From positions 1 through 36,189 of the forward strand of contig JBDSHG010000129.1 of the NCBI GenBank assembly GCA_039918615.1: a stretch of DNA of 36,189 nt. Direction: 5' to 3'. Below are positions 32,857 to 36,189 of this stretch, in pieces. The notes beneath the pieces are model-generated. The model searched no databases and had not been told where the DNA came from. It worked only from the letters and a program-made list of their open reading frames with translations. The translations under genes and the position numbers were made by a program. The stretch is from FEN-1250 sp039918615 (GTDB lineage: Bacteria; Gemmatimonadota; Gemmatimonadetes; Gemmatimonadales; Gemmatimonadaceae). Position 1 is the first letter of the stretch. Every line of letters starts with the position of its first letter.

Positions 32857-33852
32857 ATGTCCGAGCGCAATGGCGCGATCAAGCCGATCGCGATCTATCA
32901 CGAGCACCCGGACTGGTTTCGCCCGCTCTTCGCCGAGCTGGATCGGCGTTCGGTGCCCTACGATCGCCTCGACGCCGCAGCGCACACGTACGATCCGTCC
33001 GAGACCTCGGTTCCGTGGTCGCTCGTCTTCAACCGCACCTCGCCCTCCGCGTATCTTCGCGGACATGGCCAGGCGACCTTCTATACGCTCGACTGGCTTC
33101 GCCATCTCGACCGCATCGGCGTCCCCGTCGTCAACGGCGCGCAGCCGTACACCGTCGAAATCTCGAAGGCGATGCAGCTCGATATCCTTCGCGAGCTCGG
33201 GCTGCCGTTCCCGCGCGCGCGTGTGATCAACCACGCGAGCGTGGCGCCGCGCGCCGCGCGCGGGCTCCGCTTCCCGGTGCTCGTCAAGGCGAACATCGGC
33301 GGCAGCGGCGCGGGAATCACGCGCTTCGACAACGAAGCGTCGCTCGCGAAGGCCGCCGCGGACGGCACCATCGACCTCGGCATCGACAGCGTCGCGCTCG
33401 TACAGGAGCAGGCCCCGCTGACTGATGCGCACATCACGCGCGTCGAAGTGCTCGGCGGGAAATTCCTCTACGCCATCGATGTGTATCCCGACGTCGGCTC
33501 GTTCAACCTCTGCCCCGCCGACGTTTGCCAGACCACGGATGGCCGCGAGCTCGTGCGCGGCGCGTGCGCGGTCGATCTCGCCAAGAACGGAATGCGCGTG
33601 GAAGCGGCGCATCCACCGAAGGAGATCATTGCGCAGGTCGAGAAGATCTCCGCGCACATCGGCCTCGACATCGGCGGCATCGAGTATCTCGTCGATTCGC
33701 GCGACGGGAAGCACTACTTCTATGATGTAAACTGCCTCTCGAACTTCGTCGCCGACGCCGTGAACGTCGTCGGCTTCGATCCGTTCGCGCGGCTTGCAGA
33801 CTACCTCGAAGAACGCGCGGGCTTCCGCAAGTCGCTCGTCGGTGCCGCCTGA
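32857..33852 (+). CDS. RimK-like ATP-grasp ligase
   Basis: The 331-aa cytoplasmic protein has an N-terminal domain (IAIYHEHPDWFRPLFAELDR) and an ATP-grasp core. ATP-binding Lys144 lies in FPVLVKANIGGSGAGI, with the glycine-rich loop at 148-153. Acidic metal ligands are near VQEQAPLTD and at D290/N292 in FYDVNCLSNF. These enzymes join a carboxylate to an amine or thiol through an acyl phosphate. FNLCPADVC (217-224) is an unusual Cys-containing stretch, perhaps a substrate or metal site. The stop overlaps the next start as TGATG, so it is translationally coupled to the LLM monooxygenase. The substrate is unknown. Confidence 0.88.
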   Translation: MSERNGAIKPIAIYHEHPDWFRPLFAELDRRSVPYDRLDAAAHTYDPSETSVPWSLVFNRTSPSAYLRGHGQATFYTLDWLRHLDRIGVPVVNGAQPYTVEISKAMQLDILRELGLPFPRARVINHASVAPRAARGLRFPVLVKANIGGSGAGITRFDNEASLAKAAADGTIDLGIDSVALVQEQAPLTDAHITRVEVLGGKFLYAIDVYPDVGSFNLCPADVCQTTDGRELVRGACAVDLAKNGMRVEAAHPPKEIIAQVEKISAHIGLDIGGIEYLVDSRDGKHYFYDVNCLSNFVADAVNVVGFDPFARLADYLEERAGFRKSLVGAA

Positions 33853-34907
33853 TGCGCTATGGCTACTGGATGCCGGTGTTTGGCGGATGGCTTCGCAACG
33901 TCGCCGATGAAAAGATGGACGCGAGCTGGGAGTACACGAAGAAGCTCGCGATTCGCAGCGAGGAGCTCGGCTACGACCTCACGCTGGTGGCCGAGCTTTT
34001 TCTGAACGACATTAAGGGAATCGATGCGCCGTCGCTCGATGCGTGGTCGACGGCGGCCGCGCTCGCGGCGGTCACGGAGAAGCTCGAGCTGATGGTCGCC
34101 GTGCGTCCGACTTTTCATCTTCCCGCGATTTTCGCGAAGCAGGCCGCGAACATCGATCAGATCTCGGGCGGCCGGCTCTCGCTCAACCTCGTCTCGTCGT
34201 GGTGGAAGGACGAGGCGCGGCGCTTCGGCGTCCGCTTCGATGAGCACGACGATCGCTACGCGCGCACCGAAGAGTGGCTCGGCATCGTGAGCGGCGCCTG
34301 GCGCGACCACCAGCTGTCGCACGAGGGGAAGTACTACACGGTCGACGAAACGATCGTCGAACCCAAGCCCGTCGCTCGCGGCGTGCGCACGCGGCCAACG
34401 GTGTGGGCCGGCGGCGAGTCCGAGGCCGCGAAGACGCTGATCGCGCGCGACTGCGATGCGTACGTCATGCACGGCGATCCACCGGAGCGCATCGCGCCGA
34501 AGGTCGCGGACCTGAAGGCTCGGCGCGAGGGATTCGGGAAGCCGCCGATGCAGTACGGGATGGCCGCCTACGCCATCGTCCGCGACAGCGACGCCGAGGT
34601 TAAGAAGGAATTGGCGCGCATAACCAACGTGTCGGAGGGGACACCCGGCTACGGGAACTACCGCGATTGGATCGCGAATACCAAGTTGGAGCAGCAGGTG
34701 TCGCTCGAGGACTACTCGGTCTCGAATCGCGGTTTGCGCGCGGGGCTCGTCGGCACTCCGGAGCAGGTTGCGGATCGCGTGCGCGAGTTCGAGGCGGTTG
34801 GTGTGGACCTGCTCCTCCTCCAGTGCAGCCCGCAAGTCGAAGAGATGGAACGCTTTGCGGAGCAGGTCATGCCGCTTGTAGCTGAGCAGCGGCTTGCGCT
34901 GAGCTGA
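33852..34907 (+). CDS. LLM-class flavin-dependent monooxygenase
   Basis: The 351-aa protein matches the luciferase-like/SsuD family of FMNH2-dependent enzymes. Recognisable parts are the N-terminal RYGYWMPVFGGWLRN, then LGYDLTLVAELF, VAVRPTFHLPAIFAKQAANI with DQISGGRLSLNLVSSWWKDE, and PTVWAGGESEAAKTLIARDC. The C-terminal GLVGTPEQVADRVREFEAVG is also typical. SsuD-type enzymes release sulfite from alkanesulfonates or oxidise amines and thiols; they need a flavin reductase, and none is coded here. Coupling to an ATP-grasp gene suggests a short biosynthetic or catabolic pathway with an amide or thioester intermediate. DUF1272 follows 14 bases later. Function beyond the family is inference. Confidence 0.93.
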   Translation: MRYGYWMPVFGGWLRNVADEKMDASWEYTKKLAIRSEELGYDLTLVAELFLNDIKGIDAPSLDAWSTAAALAAVTEKLELMVAVRPTFHLPAIFAKQAANIDQISGGRLSLNLVSSWWKDEARRFGVRFDEHDDRYARTEEWLGIVSGAWRDHQLSHEGKYYTVDETIVEPKPVARGVRTRPTVWAGGESEAAKTLIARDCDAYVMHGDPPERIAPKVADLKARREGFGKPPMQYGMAAYAIVRDSDAEVKKELARITNVSEGTPGYGNYRDWIANTKLEQQVSLEDYSVSNRGLRAGLVGTPEQVADRVREFEAVGVDLLLLQCSPQVEEMERFAEQVMPLVAEQRLALS

Positions 34908-34921
34908 GGCCCGTTATTACC

Positions 34922-35095
34922 ATGGCGCTCGAGATGCGGGGATCCTGCGAGAAGTGCCACGCGTCGACGGCTTCCGACGACCGCGCGTTCATTTGTTCCT
35001 ACGAGTGCACGTTCTGCGAATCGTGCGCGACCGAGATGAAGGGAGTCTGTCCGAACTGCGGCGGCGAGCTCGTGCCGCGTCCGCGGAGAAGATGA
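34922..35095 (+). CDS. DUF1272 small zinc-ribbon-like protein
   Basis: The 57-aa product starts at ATG 34922, 14 bases after the monooxygenase stop. It reads MALEMRGSCEKCHASTASDD, then CSYECTFCESC and KGVCPNCGGELVPRP. This matches DUF1272 almost motif for motif. Eight cysteines (C9, C12, C25, C29, C32, C35, C43, C46) can hold two zinc ions. The family is widespread and uncharacterised. Its closeness to the ATP-grasp and LLM genes suggests one operon, although DUF1272 genes occur in many other contexts. Confidence 0.93.
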   Translation: MALEMRGSCEKCHASTASDDRAFICSYECTFCESCATEMKGVCPNCGGELVPRPRRR

Positions 35096-35128
35096 GCAGC
35101 TTCGCACTTACCTCCAACCGTCCCTAAC

Positions 35129-35800
35129 ATGACTCCGAAAAAGTCGATTCTGTGCACGGCGATCGGCGCAGTCCTTTTTGTCGGAGCATGCAGCGACTCG
35201 TCGACGCAGCCCGGCACCGGTTTGACCACGACACAATTACAATCGATGACGAAGTCGCTGACGTATCTATTGAGCGTTGGGATGGGCGCGATCACCGCAA
35301 GCGTCAAGGCGTCCCCGACCCTCGATGCGAGACGAGTGTTGGCCATAGAGTTTCCGTTCGGCGGTCCCGCGGCGTGTCCTGAGGGCGGCCGCGTGGGAGT
35401 GAACGGGATCTTTACCAGTGACTCGGCGGGCAACGGCATCTTTATCCTGACGGATACTCTCGTCGACTGCGCAGTGAAGGACGATCACTCGAATATCTGG
35501 ACCTTCTCTTCAGAGCCCAGCATTGCTGCGACGATCACCGAGTTGTCCAACATTCATGGCGATACGATCGACCTGTCGCATTCCACCCTCCTTGAAACCG
35601 ATAGCGGGAGCGTTCACTACTCCACTGGATCCCTATCCGGCACGTGTCCGATTCAGCTGTCGAGCAGAATCGAGGTATCGAAGGGAGTTCCCACCGCGGA
35701 TTCCGCCACATTGTCGCTCAGCACGGCGGGCACAATTTGCGGTCACACTGTGACACGCGATACGGCGTCCACGATCGGCTACGTCCCCGGGCTGTTTTAA
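35129..35800 (+). CDS. Predicted lipoprotein of unknown function
   Basis: The 223-aa product has a lipoprotein signal (MTPKKSILCTAIGAVLFVGA then Cys, lipobox VGAC, with SDSSTQ after it, which favours outer-membrane sorting). The mature part is Ser/Thr-rich and beta-prone (GRVGVNGIFTSDSAGNGIFI, NIWTFSSEPSIAATITELSN). Cys residues in PAACPEG, LVDCAVKD, SGTCPIQ and TICGH give two possible disulfides. No family recognised; lipoproteins with this Thr/Ser-rich layout and a Thr-Gln-Pro-Gly linker are common in this kind of genome. There is no Shine-Dalgarno. It probably has its own promoter. Confidence 0.65.
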   Translation: MTPKKSILCTAIGAVLFVGACSDSSTQPGTGLTTTQLQSMTKSLTYLLSVGMGAITASVKASPTLDARRVLAIEFPFGGPAACPEGGRVGVNGIFTSDSAGNGIFILTDTLVDCAVKDDHSNIWTFSSEPSIAATITELSNIHGDTIDLSHSTLLETDSGSVHYSTGSLSGTCPIQLSSRIEVSKGVPTADSATLSLSTAGTICGHTVTRDTASTIGYVPGLF

Positions 35801-35890
35801 ACGCCTCTATGGCGAGCGCAGCGCCAGCATTGCCGCATACCGCCGCCATGACACTCGTTATATTTGAGTCATACCTTTGGCTGCTGGTGA

Positions 35891-36189
35891 ATGGTGCGCG
35901 ATCCAAACACTGCTCAATCCCGCCGCACGTTTTTCAAGGCCTCCGCGCTCGCCGCTGTCGCGATAGCGACCGTCGGAAAAGTCGCCGCTGCCGCGCAACT
36001 GCTCGCCGGCCCCGGCAACGAGCCCGATGACGACGTGAAAAAGGTGCTGCGCGACAAGTTCGGCGCGCGCACGATTCGCGAGGGGCACGTGACGCTCGAC
36101 GTCCCCGACGTCGCCCCGGACAGTCGCGAGGTACCGCTGCTCATCGAAAGCGACCTCCCGATGACGCCGGACGACTTCGTGAAGGGCTT
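35891..36189 (+). CDS. soxY: SoxY-like thiosulfate carrier protein, partial (cut by window edge)
   Basis: The visible 99 codons begin MVRDPNTAQSRRTFFKASAL, a Tat-type signal (twin Arg, RRTFFKA). The mature part begins after VAAAAQLLAG and reads DDDVKKVLRDKFGARTIREG, then HVTLDVPDVAPDSREVPLLI and ESDLPMTPDDFVKG. That is the SoxY pattern: a helix, then the Ig-like VPV/ESDxPM strand pair. SoxY carries sulfur on a C-terminal GGCG cysteine in the periplasm, partnered by SoxZ. That end and any soxZ lie beyond the window, so the carrier Cys cannot be checked. The presence of soxY suggests thiosulfate oxidation capacity. Confidence 0.85.
   Translation, partial: MVRDPNTAQSRRTFFKASALAAVAIATVGKVAAAAQLLAGPGNEPDDDVKKVLRDKFGARTIREGHVTLDVPDVAPDSREVPLLIESDLPMTPDDFVKG

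Noticed and set aside
1..36189. CRISPR arrays, tRNA or rRNA genes, prophage or IS elements
   Set aside because: No regular spaced repeats, cloverleaf, ribosomal RNA signature, transposase or phage gene was seen on either strand.

Overview
The window is GC-rich, gene-dense bacterial chromosome from a diderm (Gram-negative-type) organism. It encodes several predicted lipoproteins, an LpxR-type outer-membrane lipid A deacylase, the alpha-2-macroglobulin/PBP1C pair and a long cyanobacterial/plant-type IspH. The gene mix (S9, M28 and M48 peptidases, DUF4384, DUF1272, a GxxExxY protein, a bacterial SET protein) would suit Gemmatimonadota or a relative. That placement is inference from gene content, not a phylogenetic result. 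No rRNA, tRNA, CRISPR array, IS element or phage module was seen.

Layout. Positions 1-413 (minus) hold the start of a radical SAM protein whose catalytic barrel appears to be missing, so that the Cys motif runs directly into the C-terminal helix-hairpin-helix-like end. A UUCG terminator separates it from a small lipoprotein gene (506-916). A secreted protein of unknown function (1110-1610, plus) converges on an M48 metalloprotease. Next is a translationally coupled minus-strand operon of three genes: an unrecognised 203-aa protein, a LigD-type polymerase/primase and an ATP-dependent DNA ligase. This is an NHEJ-like repair module with no Ku gene in view. From 5.4 to 8.2 kb lie envelope proteins: a DUF4384 protein with Gly/Tyr and Ser-Glu-Pro-Arg repeats, a protein with a C-terminal membrane anchor, and a small exported protein. 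A SET-domain lysine methyltransferase with a Lys-rich tail and an MsbA-like ABC exporter follow. The large block at 10.7-18.8 kb is the alpha-2-macroglobulin/PBP1C operon, divergent from a membrane-anchored FHA protein.

From 19.5 to 24.9 kb there are a lipoprotein, an S9 peptidase, a small membrane protein, a small exported protein, an LpxR-like enzyme and a GxxExxY protein. Beside the last lies a 143-bp inverted-repeat element (24943-25085) built from four copies of a 12-mer, which looks like a non-autonomous repeat. Next come M28 peptidase, IspH and an aldose epimerase-like gene on the minus strand, with the last two overlapping by GTGA. An LD-carboxypeptidase is divergent from M28 and is followed by the decayed remains of a macrodomain gene. 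The right end carries an orphan histidine kinase overlapping a hotdog thioesterase gene tail to tail. An ATP-grasp ligase, a luciferase-like flavin monooxygenase and a 57-aa DUF1272 zinc-ribbon-like protein then form an apparent operon, followed by a lipoprotein and the start of a SoxY-like gene cut by the window edge.

Translational coupling is common: GTGA overlaps at polymerase/ligase, A2M/PBP1C and IspH/epimerase, ATGA at the unknown/polymerase boundary, and TGATG at ATP-grasp/LLM. The least explained items are the unknown NHEJ-operon protein, the inverted-repeat element beside the GxxExxY gene, the ATP-grasp/LLM/DUF1272 operon, the SET protein with a histone-like tail, and the two deletion-scarred genes (radical SAM and macrodomain).
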